From Myxocyprinus asiaticus (lineage: Eukaryota > Chordata > Actinopteri > Cypriniformes > Catostomidae), in assembly GCF_019703515.2 (NCBI RefSeq), contig NC_059385.1, positions 30,670,001 through 30,734,000 of the forward strand: a stretch of DNA of 64,000 nucleotides, written 5' to 3'. Position numbers and translations under genes: made by a program. The first letter of the stretch is position 1. The number at the start of each line of letters is the position of its first letter. The notes beneath the pieces are model-generated. The model did no database searches. It saw only the letters and a program-made list of their open reading frames with translations, and was not told the origin of the DNA. Shown here in pieces: positions 1 through 13,000 of the stretch.

Positions 1-55
1 ATGTAATAATATAATCATGAACTGCATAGGCCCAGCAATATTCAACACTTTTAAT

Positions 56-879
56 TAGGGCTGGGTATTGATACAGATTCCCCAATTCCTTTCACAAGCT
101 CAATTTCACTCAGTTCAATTTGATTCAGATTCATTTAGGTAAATTATAGTTATAATGTCCTTTTTGTTTACAACTGAAAGAAATTCTCATCTAACACTGT
201 TAATTATATAGGGGACCTTCTAACTACAGTTGGTACATTACGAAAATGTTTATTTTTACATATTAAATTTTCTTTTCATCATTTTGTTCACATTTTAGCT
301 TTGTAAAAATAAACAAATCCATGTATTCAATCAATAATTATGATGTCTTGAAATTGCATATATTGCATATATTTTGTTGCATGTTATTGTTTACAAGCAT
401 AATTTGCACTGTTTACAAATATTTACATTGATTTGTAGCACACATGCTTAAACTGTACTGTCTCTTTAAGAATAGCAGCAGTTCAGCAAGAGTCTTACAG
501 ACTTGTTGTCAGTTGAGCGCATGAGACGAATGGCTTCTTTACCGCTTCCGTGGATTGCGTGGATCTCATCTTTGGACACACATTACACGGAATGAGTCAA
601 ACCAAACGTTTACTCTCAACATGCAGTGAAAGGATCCACTGTAATGTAGGACTCAATAACTGGCGAGTGAAATCTGAAAAGTTACCAGCCAGTGATTAAT
701 CAGACATTTTTATTCGTATAGTGCAAAATTATTACACATATGTGAGCGATTTACTCGCATTGTAGACGATTGCTACATAGAGTAAAAGACCAATCTTGGG
801 ATTTAAGAATCTTGATCGAGATCCTTCAAATGAAGATCATGATGCATCAGAAAATCTATATTTTTACCCAGGCCTCTTA
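56..879. repeat. hAT-like non-autonomous element (MITE)
   Basis: The left end reads TAGGGCTGGGTATTGATACA and the right end contains the imperfect complement (TTTTTACCCAGGCCTCTTA). Both are followed inwards by related GATTC/GATC-rich sequence. The interior has no reading frame of note. The end sequence is of the kind seen in hAT-derived MITEs of fish; superfamily is inferred from the ends only. It lies upstream of the first snx30 exon visible here and is therefore probably intronic. Confidence 0.5.
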
Positions 880-1783
880 TTATTTTCAATGAGGAAATCA
901 ACAATTTTATAAATTCACGAACAATAGAAGTTTGATTTACCCATGAACCTGTATTATTCAGTTTGGTTTTCATTTTCTTTTACCTTGCATAGTTTTGTTT
1001 ATGGTTTTCGATGATGAGTGCATGTCATGCAACCTGTCCATAATGACATCTGCATAATTTGGCAAACTTTGACCAATGCAGATGAATTTCCACCAAAACA
1101 CTTTAGAGTTTGATTTGATAAAAGACATGGGAATATCTCTTTATTTCTCTCTCTCTTTTTTTTTTTTTTTTGATTTGCCAATTTATTTTGACTTCCTAAC
1201 TATGCACAATTATTTGTTTAGTTGCATTTTATTAAATGCATACAGGATTGTGTAATTCCACCTGTCTTGAACAGAACTGCGTCTCATTTTTGGGTCTCGA
1301 CCCAGCAGTTGAGAAGCACTTCACAAAAACATTTTGTCATTGCAGGATGATTAGTACAATATGCAACAGGATCATAATACCTCACAGGTTTAAATTTCCA
1401 ATTTATGTGTCATGTTTAGTGCCTTTAGTCTGTTTAGAAACATAAAGCCTCAGTGTATAGGAATTGTACATGTAGTTGTATATGTGTCCTGCTTCAGGGC
1501 TCTGTAGTTGGTCGCAGTGCTCTGGTTGTATGTTGGAATGCAAATACTGGAAAAATGATCCAGTGATAATCAAACCCTTACTTGCTGTTTATGACCCTTG
1601 GATACATATGTTTAGATTTTTGTTGGAAATGACCTTACAGCGGTGAATTTGTGCAGTAAGTTGACTGTATACAGTATATTGCAAGATTGAAAGCATGTTT
1701 GTCACCCAGTGGGATTTTGTTGTTTTTACAATGATTTCTTGGCCCAGAGGCAGGACTGATATACTGTATGCTTGTTTCTTCAG
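880..1783. other. Probable snx30 intron, no gene recognised
   Basis: Between the hAT-like element and the first visible snx30 exon there is AT-rich sequence with a CT/T tract near 1145-1171. A short stretch around 1290-1320 resembles hAT ends. It finishes with a pyrimidine-rich acceptor (TTTCTTCAG) at 1783. Confidence 0.5.
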
Positions 1784-1973
1784 GACTTGAATAAGCGTTT
1801 GGGTCTGGCTCTGCTCACTAAAATGGGGGAATCGGTGAAGTATGTGACAGGTGGTTATAAACTGAGGGGACGGCCGATAGAGTTTGCAGCCATGGCCGAC
1901 TATCTGGATGTGTTCACACAGAAACTGGGCACCATAGACAGGATAGCACAGAGGATCATCAAAGAGCAATCGG
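1784..1973 (+). CDS. snx30: snx30 exon a (first in window)
   Basis: Acceptor TTTCTTCAG ends at 1783 and donor GTAATC starts at 1974. The 190 bp start in phase 0 with [20 protein letters not shown] and end one base into a codon. It covers the PX-BAR connector, including the [20 protein letters not shown] segment. The reading frame runs on past the donor into intron (CTGTCTGTCCATC repeats), so the apparent longer frame is not coding. Confidence 0.85.
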
Positions 1974-4900
1974 GTAATCACTGTCTGTCCATCTGTCCGT
2001 CTGTCCATCCATCCATCTCATTACACATGTGAAGTTAGCCAATTAAACAGCCTGTTTAATTGTATGGGCCAGAGAATAGAAGGATAATTAAATGTTTTAT
2101 TCATCCGTGTTACTCTGTGGCTGGTGCTGAAAGATTCTACAGTTAGAACAGTTAGGTTCTACAGTGTTCTAAGTTGATTTGAGGGCATGAAAAGAAAGTT
2201 TGTATTTTTATGCTTATTTGACAGTTCATCATGTAGTTAGCTTAGCAACATCATGTTGTTAGTTTAGCAACATGCTAAGGCCAAACTATTGTAGTCAATT
2301 GTGAGTGTAGTCTCACATGCACTTCGTATAAGAAGTGCTGTTTATTGATGCTACCAATGTAGAGCATTCCATATCAGTTAGGATGCTGTCTATGTAGGCA
2401 GTAGACAATAAGGCAGCTCACTAAATTTTGGAATAGAGCATAAGTAGGCTTTGGGGGTAAAAATATATACTACAAAAGTGTAGAAGATATTCCATTTACG
2501 ATAATCCATAACCGTTTTTGCCTGATTCTTCTCAGAGTACCTGGTGGAGTTGAGGGAATACGGGCCTGTGTACTCCTCCTGGGCGTCTTTTGAGGAAGAT
2601 CTTCATGATTCTCTGGATGGTGTGGCGGGATGTGTGTCAAACTGCTCTAGCGCTCTGGAGGAGCTCACGGAGGACATGAGTGAGGACTTCCTGCCTGTGC
2701 TCAGAGAATACGTCCTCTATATCGAATCCATGAAGGTGAGTGGCTCTCAGATTAGTCTTTGAGTCACATTTTCTCTTGCGAGTGTGAATTTGAAATGATT
2801 AACCATTAATATGGAGGGACCATTAGTCTCTTCATCCAAAGCTACTGGAAAATAACCAATAGTCCAATTAAATACAAAAATACCCAGTGTCCTTATACTA
2901 TTTGCGAAATTTGGATTTTTCAGTGGTTTAATCTCTTCTGGTGATGGCATCTGGGGATATAATATATATACTGTAGTAGGGGTGAAACAATTCTTGTAAA
3001 AACAGAACTTTACTGTTTGCCTGCCGACGGTTCATGGTATATATTTGTTCACCTCGGTTAATCTTGTCTAAAGGGTGAGGCGGATGACACATATGACACC
3101 AGCTAAAATTCGAAACCATTGTAAAAACTGATGATGATGGCGCCACAGATGGCCACCTTGGTGTGGAACTCTCCAATTCTTTTGTTGTTTTTGTTTGTTT
3201 GTCCTGTGTTTAGTAATTTTTTTCCAATCAGTTTTACCAGGGACGATCTTTTCCCAGTGTTTCACTATTCGGACGTTTGCTGGACATTTTAGTCAGAGGC
3301 ACAGCTGTGTTGTTTAAGCGCGCTATGAGATGCAGGCGAGGGAAGAGAGGATTATTCTGGTGAGTGTTTATATTCCTCCAAACGCGTGCGTGAATGCAGC
3401 GCTGCAACAGCTGGCTGATCAATTCGCAGACACGGCGCAACAACACCCAGACTCACTTGTTATTATTCTGTGCGATTTTAACAAAGCCAAACTCACCCAT
3501 GAACTGCCAAAATACGGACAGCACATTACATGCCTAAGCACCCTCAATTGCAGACCAGGACAAACTACTGCCCGCAGGTTGATTTATCATGAACGTTTTT
3601 TTACTAGATTTTTCATTTATCTGGCTTTTGGACCTATCACACATCCACAAGCTTTTAATATGCTCAGGGTTTCCAGATAATAAATGCAACACCCCAATCA
3701 GAGATTTTTACTTGCACAAATTGGAAATATTTCGTCTTATGTCATACTTAATTTATGCAATCTGTCAACCATGCATGCGAGTGCACATGCTTTATCTCTC
3801 TTCACAAAAAATAAACAAAAACTTAGCGCTCAGTAGTGCATGGAGGGGACACGCGAGCAAAACCAAGCGAGAGAGTAAAATGTTTGTTCTTTGTGTTATT
3901 TGTGAAATGCTGAAATCCCTCACACCTGTATGCGAATGTTACTCTGGTAGTAATCATTTATCAGTGTCATGCAGCCGGTTTTATTCAGTTGTGTGCTGAA
4001 TGGGATGCCAAACAAACCATTGACGAGACTCACATCATGACTCATGAGCGTGTAAACAGGTTGATAATGTTTTCAGAATAAAAAATTAAATGGCTCTACT
4101 TTGCGGCCAACATTAAAATAATTATTTTATTTTACTATTAAACCAGACTCCTGATGTGGAGTGTTAAATTGAATGCTAAATTATCACCGCATTGAAGTAT
4201 GGTAAAATAATCAATTAATAATTTTATTCAGCCTTTATTCAGTTTTACTACCACATGATAGAAATATAGCAGAAAACTTTAAGCAACCGCAGAATGGTCG
4301 CATCAGTATACACTTCAGAAAATTGTGCATCATTCATGAGTGCATGTCTGGGCTTAAAAGATACAACTATGCAGAAATGTTTATCTTCTCTGTTCCATGT
4401 TCTACTTAATGGCTGATGCGGCCCCTGTACCAAAATAATTGCACACCCCTGCTCAATTGAATATGTAAGACTTATACTGTAAATTGGCAAGCAGATTTTC
4501 TTGAATCCCAGCAAACACACAAAAATCCCTACATTTTGTGAATGCACAAAATGCTGCATCAAAACTTATAAACGTGTATGATTTTGCAAATCAGTATGTC
4601 CTAATCTGCAGGTGCAGCATTTTGCTGTCATTTTCAGTGACAGATCATATGGAAAAAACCCTGAAGCAATAAATGTTTTGTACATTAAAAAAAAAAAATA
4701 AACTTTACGTTAAGTAGCATTTAAACATGATTTAATCTATACATTTTTTTTAAAATTACAATACATCTCCAGTTTATACAGAGCACCCCCACTATTTTCA
4801 GAAGCACCCTCAGTGATTTTGATCTGGAACCGGGCCTGCATGCCCCACCAGGGACAGAAATATACTGGACCACTGCTACACAACATTAAAGGATGCATAT

Positions 4901-6996
4901 CGCTCTGTCCCTAGAGCAGCTTTGGGACTCTCTAATCACTGTCTGGTTCATCTTCTTCCAACCTACAGGCAGAAACTAAAATCAGCTAAACCTGTAGTAA
5001 ATACTGTAAAGAGATGGACCAATGAAGCAGAGCTGGAACTACGAGCCTGCATTGACTGCACAGATTGGAGTGTTTTTGAAGCTGCAGACATCAATCTGGA
5101 CGAGCTCACAGATACTGCGACATCATATATCAGTGTCTGTGAGGATATGTGCATTCCTACTAGGACTTATTTAACATTCAAAAATGACAAACCATGGTTT
5201 ACAGAAAAATTCAGACCGCTTCGTCATGCCAAAGGGGTTGCTTACAGAAGCGGGGATAAAATCTTGTATAATCAGGCCAAAAACACACTAAGGAAATTAA
5301 AGTGGCTAAAAGAAGCTACTCTGAGAAGCTGAAAAACAAGTTTTCAGCTAACGACCCTGCATCAATGTGGAGAGGCCTGAAAGACATTTCTAACTTCAAG
5401 ACACCATCCTCCAACATTGTAGGGAACCAACAACTGGCTGACGAATTAAATGTGTTTAAACTGTAGATTTGAAAAGCACAGTCTCACCCCACACCCACTC
5501 TGACCTTTACTTCATACCAACACCTACTGCACCCCCCCCCCCCCCCCGCTACTCAACCTGCACGTAAGATCTGTGAAGAGGAGGTGTGCCATGTCTTCCG
5601 GAAACAAAAGACAAGGAAAGCACAGGGCCCAGATGGTGTTTCACACACTTGTCTAAAATCCTGTGTTGACCAGCTGGCCCCCATCTTCACAAAGATCTTC
5701 AACAGATCACTGGAGCAGTGTGAAGTTCCCTGCTGCTTCAAACGCTCCACTATCATCCATGTCCCAAAGAAACCCAAGATCAAAGGACTTAATGTCGCTC
5801 TGACATCTGTGGTCACAAAGTCATTTGAGAGACTGGTGTTGGTCCATCTGAAGGACATCACTGGACCCTTTCTAGATCCCCATCAATTTGCTTATCGAGC
5901 AAACAGGTCTGTGGATGATGCAGTCAACATGGGATTGCATCATATCCTGCAACATCTGGACAGACCAGGGACATATGCAAGGATCCTTTTTGTGGACTTC
6001 AGTTCGGCTTTCAACACTATCATCCCAGCTCTCCTATGGAATAAATTAACCCAGCTCTCTGTTCCCACATCTATCTACCAGTGAATCACCAGCTGTCTGA
6101 TGGTCAGGCCGCAGCTAGTGAGACTGGGGAAATTCACTTCCAGCACATGTACAATCAGCACTGGTATCCCCCAGGGGTGTGTGCTCTTCCCACTACTCTT
6201 CTCCCTGTATACCAATGACTGTACCGCCAAGAATCACTCTGTCAAGCTCCTGAAGTTTGTAGGCGACACTACTGTCCTCGGCCTCATCTAAGATGAAGAT
6301 GAGTCTGCAAACAGAAGGGAGGTTGAACGGCTGGCTTACTGGTGTAGTCATAAGAACCTGGAGCTCAACACGCTCAAAACAGTGGTGATGATTGTGGACT
6401 TTAGGAGGATCACCCCAACATTTACCCCGCTCACCATTCTAAACAGCACTGTGGCAGCAGTGGAGTCATTCATGTTCCTGGGCACTACAATCTCACAGGA
6501 CCTGAAGTGGGAGACCCACATTGACTCCATTGTGAAAAAGGCCCAACAGTTGCTGCTAATCGAGTTCTACTCAGCAGTCATTGAGTCTGTCCTCTGCACT
6601 TCAATAACTGTATGGTTTGGTTCAGCTATTAAATCGGACATCAGAAGATTACAAAGGACAGTTCGGACTGCTGAGTGGATTATTGGTGGCCCCTTGCCAT
6701 CCCTTCAAGAACTACACTTCCAGAGTGAGGAAAAGGGCTGGAAAAATCACTCTGGACCCCAGTCACCCAGCCCACTACCTTTTTGAACTGTTGCCTTCTG
6801 GCTGATGCTACAGAGCATTGAGCACCAGAACCATCAGTCACAAGAACAGTTTTTTAACTTAGGCCATCCATCTCCTGAACAGTTAAAAACTATACTATAA
6901 TTACATGCAATACACAGCCTAGTCAATTATATTATTCTTATTGTTCTTCTGCATTACATTCCCTTGCACTGTATATAACAGATTTGTATTTGTACA

Positions 6997-7058
<62 letters not shown>

Positions 7059-10000
7059 TTTGTCTTATTGTGTATTTCTATATATACTTACATTTTGATT
7101 TGCTTTTTATTCTGTTTTATTATATTTATCTTTTTGTCATCTCTTGTCTTGTTGTTGTATTGTTTGTGCACTGGATGCTTCTGTCACCAAGAAAAATTCC
7201 TTTTTGGAAGCATACTTGGCAATAAAGCTCATTCTGTTTCTGATTGTTTTATATGAATATACTCACACCACCGCCACCATTCACTGTTCATAAACGGTGC
7301 ACAGCTACACGGCCCCCCCCCTTCATTAAATTGAATAGAAAAATAGTTTATATAGACCCAGACATATCAAATAGCCTGTCGATTAGCTAGTCAGGCTAGC
7401 TAGCTAACGTTAGCTATTAAATAGATAGATAGTTACTATGAAAATTGTACTTCAGTTGTTACATAGCTACCTAGAAAACACCACTACCATCATGTTCAAT
7501 AAAGATTTATTATTCCATTTAAAATTATCTATCTTTATTGGAGAGACTGTAAAGTAAAAATTTGCTGCACTCATCTGGTGTTTGACCCCCTTAATACTGC
7601 TTTTGAAAATGAAAATATTGGGTCTTGTGATGCCATGCAAGAAGCAGACATGTGGGCTACGAGCTCTGCGCACTTTGCTAAATTTTTTATTATTTTCATG
7701 TTATAATCTGGTGAAATTTGATACACCCAGTTACACATTTGCTCTTTGAGGCAAAACATGGCAAAGAAGTCCAAATCCTCAGGCTCTGGAGACATAAAAG
7801 ACACTTACATGTTCAGGATGAAAGCCCCGACTGGCCTACAGACCGGGGAATCGATTTAGATGGCGCGGCGGGAGAGGAGGTTCTTGCTGACTTTGAGGAT
7901 CTCGCTGTAATACGTCGATCGATTACTGCGATGGAAATAAAATTCTCTGAGATAGTTACAAGAGTGACTGATGTTGAGAGACGAATCGATTTTCTGGAAT
8001 CTTCGGAGAGGGAATTAACCGCTAATCCGCCCACGACCAAAGTTGATTTGGAACATTTCCTTGAAAAGCTTGAAGATTTTGAGAATAGAAGCCGCAGGAA
8101 TAATGTTCGAATTGTTGGAATTCCTGAGCATGAGGAGGGCAGAGATATGGTGAAATTCCTAGACGAGCTTTTCCCGAGTCTGCTCGAAATAACAGGCCAC
8201 AAGCTGGAAATCAAGCGAGCTCACAGAGTCCCGGCTCACAGATTTGCTGAGGGAGACAGGCCCCGATCGATTCTGGCCAGATTTCTGAGATCATCCGATA
8301 AAGATCTGGTGTTGCGCCAGGCGAGGAGCAAAGGGAAGCTTTCTTGGAAGAACCATAATATTTTCTTGTTCCCGGACTTTGCGAGTTCGACAAGAGAGAA
8401 ATGCGATCAGTTCAAGGAATGTAAGAAACTCTTACATCAGCGAAAGATCACTTTTGCTCTGATATTCCCGGCCAAACTGAGAATAGAAACGAAGGATGGT
8501 CGCAAAGTATTTACATGTCCCAATCTGGCAATGTCTTTTATTGAATCAATGGGTGAGTAAACTGCATTGGCTCTGCCGAGCGGCTGGAGCTTATTTTGTG
8601 AATAACACTTTTCCTTAAAGAAACTTTTGCATTGATGAAAGATTACTTTTGCTTTGAAGTTCCTGGCCAGTTTGAGAGTGGACACTATGGATGACTGCAA
8701 AATATCTACATGCTCACACAAAGGATGTCTTTTATAAAGTTGACGGATTGTGTAAGTCATGGTATATATACGTTTATGCGGCCTCCGAGTGAATTGACTC
8801 TACCATCCGGGGAATCAGGATGCCAGTTTTGTTTCTTTTTGTATTGGTTCCGCCTAGGGGCTGGAGCTTGTTCTATTGAATAACACTCCTTTGGAACAGC
8901 TGTGGATTAATCTGTTCGTTCTTCATGCTTATTCCTCCTGCTGGCTGTAGTTTGTTTTATTGAGTATTTTTACGGGACATTGGAACGATTACGTCATCCG
9001 CTGAACTCATAACAGCCAGCTCACGGAACATTCGTCTGTCTGTCCGAGGAATCTGAACGGTTTTATATCAGCTGGAATTTGTTTTGTGGAAGATCACACC
9101 TTTGAGACAGTTCTGTGAATGAATCTACACGTCCTTTGTGTTCATTCTTCCTATTTGCTGGGGTTTATTTTACAAAGTATTTTCTGTTATGTAAATTTGT
9201 GAGGCAAAATTGAGCAATCCGATGGCAAAGTTGTTGTGGGGGCTCGAGGGCGTTCATGGACCTTTTGAGTTTAGAGGGATTGTCGCCGGTTGGCCCTTTC
9301 GTGCGCGAGGTTAATGCGCACGTTTTTCTTTTTTCTGTTTGTTTTGTTCAGGGGGAAGTTCGGGGTTTGATTGTTTCACTAATGGGGAATGTGGACTGTA
9401 TAATTTTGTTTTTGACACACAATTTATATTTTCTACTATATCAAAATGTCAAATGTTAATATAAGTGTACTATCTCTCTCCACATGGAATGTAAATGGGT
9501 TGGAGCACCCCATAAAAAGAAGGAAAGTTATTACTTTTCTTAAATGTAAGAAATATGATATAGTGTTACTTCAAGAAACACTCCCCGCAGGAAGCTTAAA
9601 AAATTGGGAAGATATGGGGTGGACATGTTTTTTTTAGTGCTGGCTCAAGTAAGAGCAAGGGAGTCATTATATTGATTAATAAACATCTACAATTCAAATG
9701 TCTCAAACAGACTAAAGATAAATTAGGGAGAGTCATTATTGTTTTAGCTGAAATTCAAGGGGAAAGATTGATTTTGGCTAATATTTACGCACCTAATGCT
9801 GATAATCAGGGCTTTTTTATAGATCTTGAAGGGATGCTGCAAGCTGCTGGCACCCCTCATGATATAATGTTGGGAGGAGACTTTAATCTTTTGATGGACT
9901 CAGTCCTTGATCACAGTGAAGCAAAAGTGTGTAAACCTCCTAGAGCAACATTGACGCTTCACAGGAAGTGTAAAAAATCTTGGTCTTACGGATATTTGGA

Positions 10001-13000
10001 GACTTTTGAACCCATCTGGTAGGGACTATAAATTTTTTTCATCAGTCCATAAGATTTATTCTGTAATAGAGTTTTTTTTATATCCAAATCCCTCATTTCA
10101 TCTGTTGTTGATTGCTCAATTGGAAATATCTTAGTCTCAGATCATGCCCTGGTGAGTTTAGGGGTGTTGCCATATACAGAGAAAAAGAAATCATATAGTT
10201 GGCGCCTTAATGTGTCCCTTTTGCAAAATCCTGATTTCCAACAAATGTTAAAGACTGAAATCAATGTTTATATGGAGACCAATTGGTCCTCAGTATCCTC
10301 TGTGGGCGTGGCTTGGGAGGCACTTAAGGCGGTTTTTAGGGGTCGGATTATACAATATGCCTCATTCACCAAAAAATTCAAAGCACAAGAACTTGTGGAG
10401 TTGGAAGGAAATATTAAAAGTGCAGAGGCAGAGCTGAAGCACCGTATGTCATCTGATGGCCTCAGAGAATTGACCCGATTGAAATATAGATATAATACTA
10501 TTTTGTCATGGAAATTGGAGTTTTGGTTATTCAGGGCAAGACAGTCATACTTTGAGTCGGGGGACAAAGCAGGAAATGTTTTGGCTAGATATATAAAACA
10601 GAGAGAGTCTTTGTCTACCATTCCCTCAGTGAAATCTGCTGGTGGTGAAATATTTACCTTGGCCATTGATATTAATAATGCTTTTAAAGAATTCTACCTT
10701 GATCTCTATAGTTCTACGTCTTCTTCTACTGATGAAGATATTAGAAACTTTGTGGAACCATTAGAACTCCCTAAATTGACGATTGAGCAAAAAAACTCTC
10801 TTGATTCTGAGATAACCTTGGAGGAGCTTGATGAGGTAATTAAGGCCTTACCTACAGGCAAGGCTCCGGGGCCAGATGATTTTGCAGCTGAATTTTTTAG
10901 ATCTTATGCTACAGAATTGGCTCCACTTTTGTTAGAAGTTTATACGGAATCATTAAAGAATGGAAAGCTTCCCCCAACCATGACACAAGCCCGGATCAGT
11001 CTGATTCTTAAAAAGGACAAAGATCCAAGTGTGTGTAAAAGTTACCATCCAATTTCCCTGATCCAGCTAGATGTAAAAATTTTGTCAAAAATTCTGGCTA
11101 ACCGATTAAGTAAGGTTATGACATCTCTTATACATATAGATCAGGTGGGGTTTATTCGGGGCCGTAGCTCTTCTGATAACATTAGGCGTTTCATAAATAT
11201 CATGTGGTCAGTAGCGAATGATCAATCTCCGGTCACTGTCATCACACTTGATGCCAAAAAGGCATTTGATATGGTAGAATGGGATTATCTTCTTAAGATT
11301 TTGGAAATGCATGGGTTCGGGAGTACATTTATTGGTTGGATTAAGTTACTTTATAGACACCCTGTAGCAGCGGTACAAACAAATGGATTAATTTCAGATT
11401 ATTTTACTCTGGATAGGGGCACTCGGCAGGGTTGCCCTCTTTCCCCATTATTGTTTTGTCTTGCCCTGGAACCATTAGCAGCCACGATAAGAAAGGAGGA
11501 TGATTTTCCAGGAGTGATTGCGGGAGGTGTGGCGCATAAGCTTCTGTTTTACGCAGATGATATTTTATTATTCGTCTCCGACTCCACTAGATCTATGCCT
11601 TGCCTCCATAGAATTATTAATTCCTTTTCCAAGTTCTCAGGATATAAAGTCAACTGGTCTAAATCCGAAACTTTGGCTTTGACAGCGTAATGTCCAGTAA
11701 CGGCCTTCCAGCCGGGCACCTTCCAGTGGCTCAAACAGGGCATTAAGTATTTGGGAATTTATTCCCAGCAAATTTGTGTGATTTAGTCAGAGTTAATTTT
11801 GATCTCTTAATAAAAAGGTTTTCGAATGATGTGGATAGGTGGGCTTCATACACTTATCGATGATTGGGAAGGTTAATGTAATTAAAATGAATTGTATTCC
11901 AAAATTCAACTACCTGTTACAGTCTCTTCCTATAGATGTCCCCCTCTCTTATTTCAGGCAATTTGATAGCATAGCAAAGTCCTTCATTTGGAATGGTAAG
12001 CATGCCAGGTTACATTTTAATAAGTTACATAGGCCGATGGACAGAGGTGGGTTAGGCTTACCCAAGATTCTGTTTTATTATTATGCTTTCAGTCTCAGAC
12101 ATTTGGCTCATTGGTCGCTTCCACCTGAAAGAGCCCCTCCCTGGTTTTGCATTGAACAAGAATTTCTTGCCCCTATTTTGCCATTGCAAAGCCTTTCATC
12201 AAACTAACCAGAGAAGTTAAATCACACCCCGTTATTTCACATTTGCACTCAGTATGGACAAAAGTGTCCAGAGTGTTTAATTCAGATATTTATCTAAATG
12301 TTGCCTCAAGCCTATGACTAATCCCCAAACTATGCATTAATAAGTCCCCTTTTTATTGGTCTGAGTGGATTGTGAGGGGGGTTAAAACACTCGGTGATCT
12401 TTATGAGAGTGGTGTGATGAGATCCTTTGAAAATTTGGTTCAATATTTTGGGATCCCCAGATCTCAGTTTTTTAGGTATCTTCAGCTACGACACTTGCTC
12501 TGTACTATTTTTGGGAATAGCATACACCCCTCTAGAGCGGCAGATACTCTGGGAGAGGTGATTTCTGCTTTTGGAAAAGGTCATGAGGCATCAGTGTATT
12601 ACTCCTTATGAATTCAGAGTCTGGGGGACAGAGTCTCAACCACTCTCAAGAGATTATGGGAGAAAGATTTAGACCTGGAATTGGAGGAGGGAGAATGGGC
12701 TAGGATTTTAAAAAACATAAAAACTGCATCTAGAGATGCAAGGGTGCGCCTTATACAATTCAAGATTTTACATCGGTTCTATTGGACCCCCTCTAAATTG
12801 TATAGGCTTGGTCTTAAAGACACACACACCTGCTGGAGATGCCAATCAGAGTATGGAGATTTAACCCATGTCTATTGGGGGTGTGTGGAAATTCAAAAGT
12901 TTTGGTTAAAGGTGCAGAGTCTGGTATGCAAGGTGTTAGGTATTCAGGTATTATTCTGCCCCAGACTCTGTATCTTGGGTGATGGGGTGGTCATTGACAT

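Larger units (their letters stand above)
3130..7245 (+). mobile_element. L2/CR1-type LINE, degraded and interrupted
   Basis: A non-LTR retrotransposon remnant in sense orientation inside snx30 intron b-c. From 5' to 3' it has a GATGGCGCCACAGATGGC leader, an apurinic-type endonuclease piece ([18 protein letters not shown]; 3330-3534), and an inserted block (3535-4838). The endonuclease tail follows ([16 protein letters not shown]; 4850-5330). The reverse transcriptase has [32 protein letters not shown] and TGIPQGCVL. The catalytic YADD-type box reads FVGDT instead of the expected FADDT. Frames break at least at 5332, 6082 and 6290. The 3' end has (AT)n(TTTA)n and a terminal GCAATAAAGCTCATTCTG. 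The element is dead. Clade (L2/CR1/Rex1) is judged from motif style only. Confidence 0.75.

Noticed and set aside
1236..1445. 69-codon frame before the first snx30 exon
   Set aside because: No splice-consistent boundaries or similarity; includes a hAT-end-like stretch.
6941..7256. Two frames coding Tyr/Ile/Leu-rich membrane-like proteins
   Set aside because: They translate the (AT)n(TTTA)n tract at the 3' end of a LINE; low complexity, no support.
7718..7757. N-terminal extension of the L1 ORF1 protein
   Set aside because: The second L1 copy shows that ORF1 starts at the ATG corresponding to 7758 in another frame; the extension exists only because of the frameshift.
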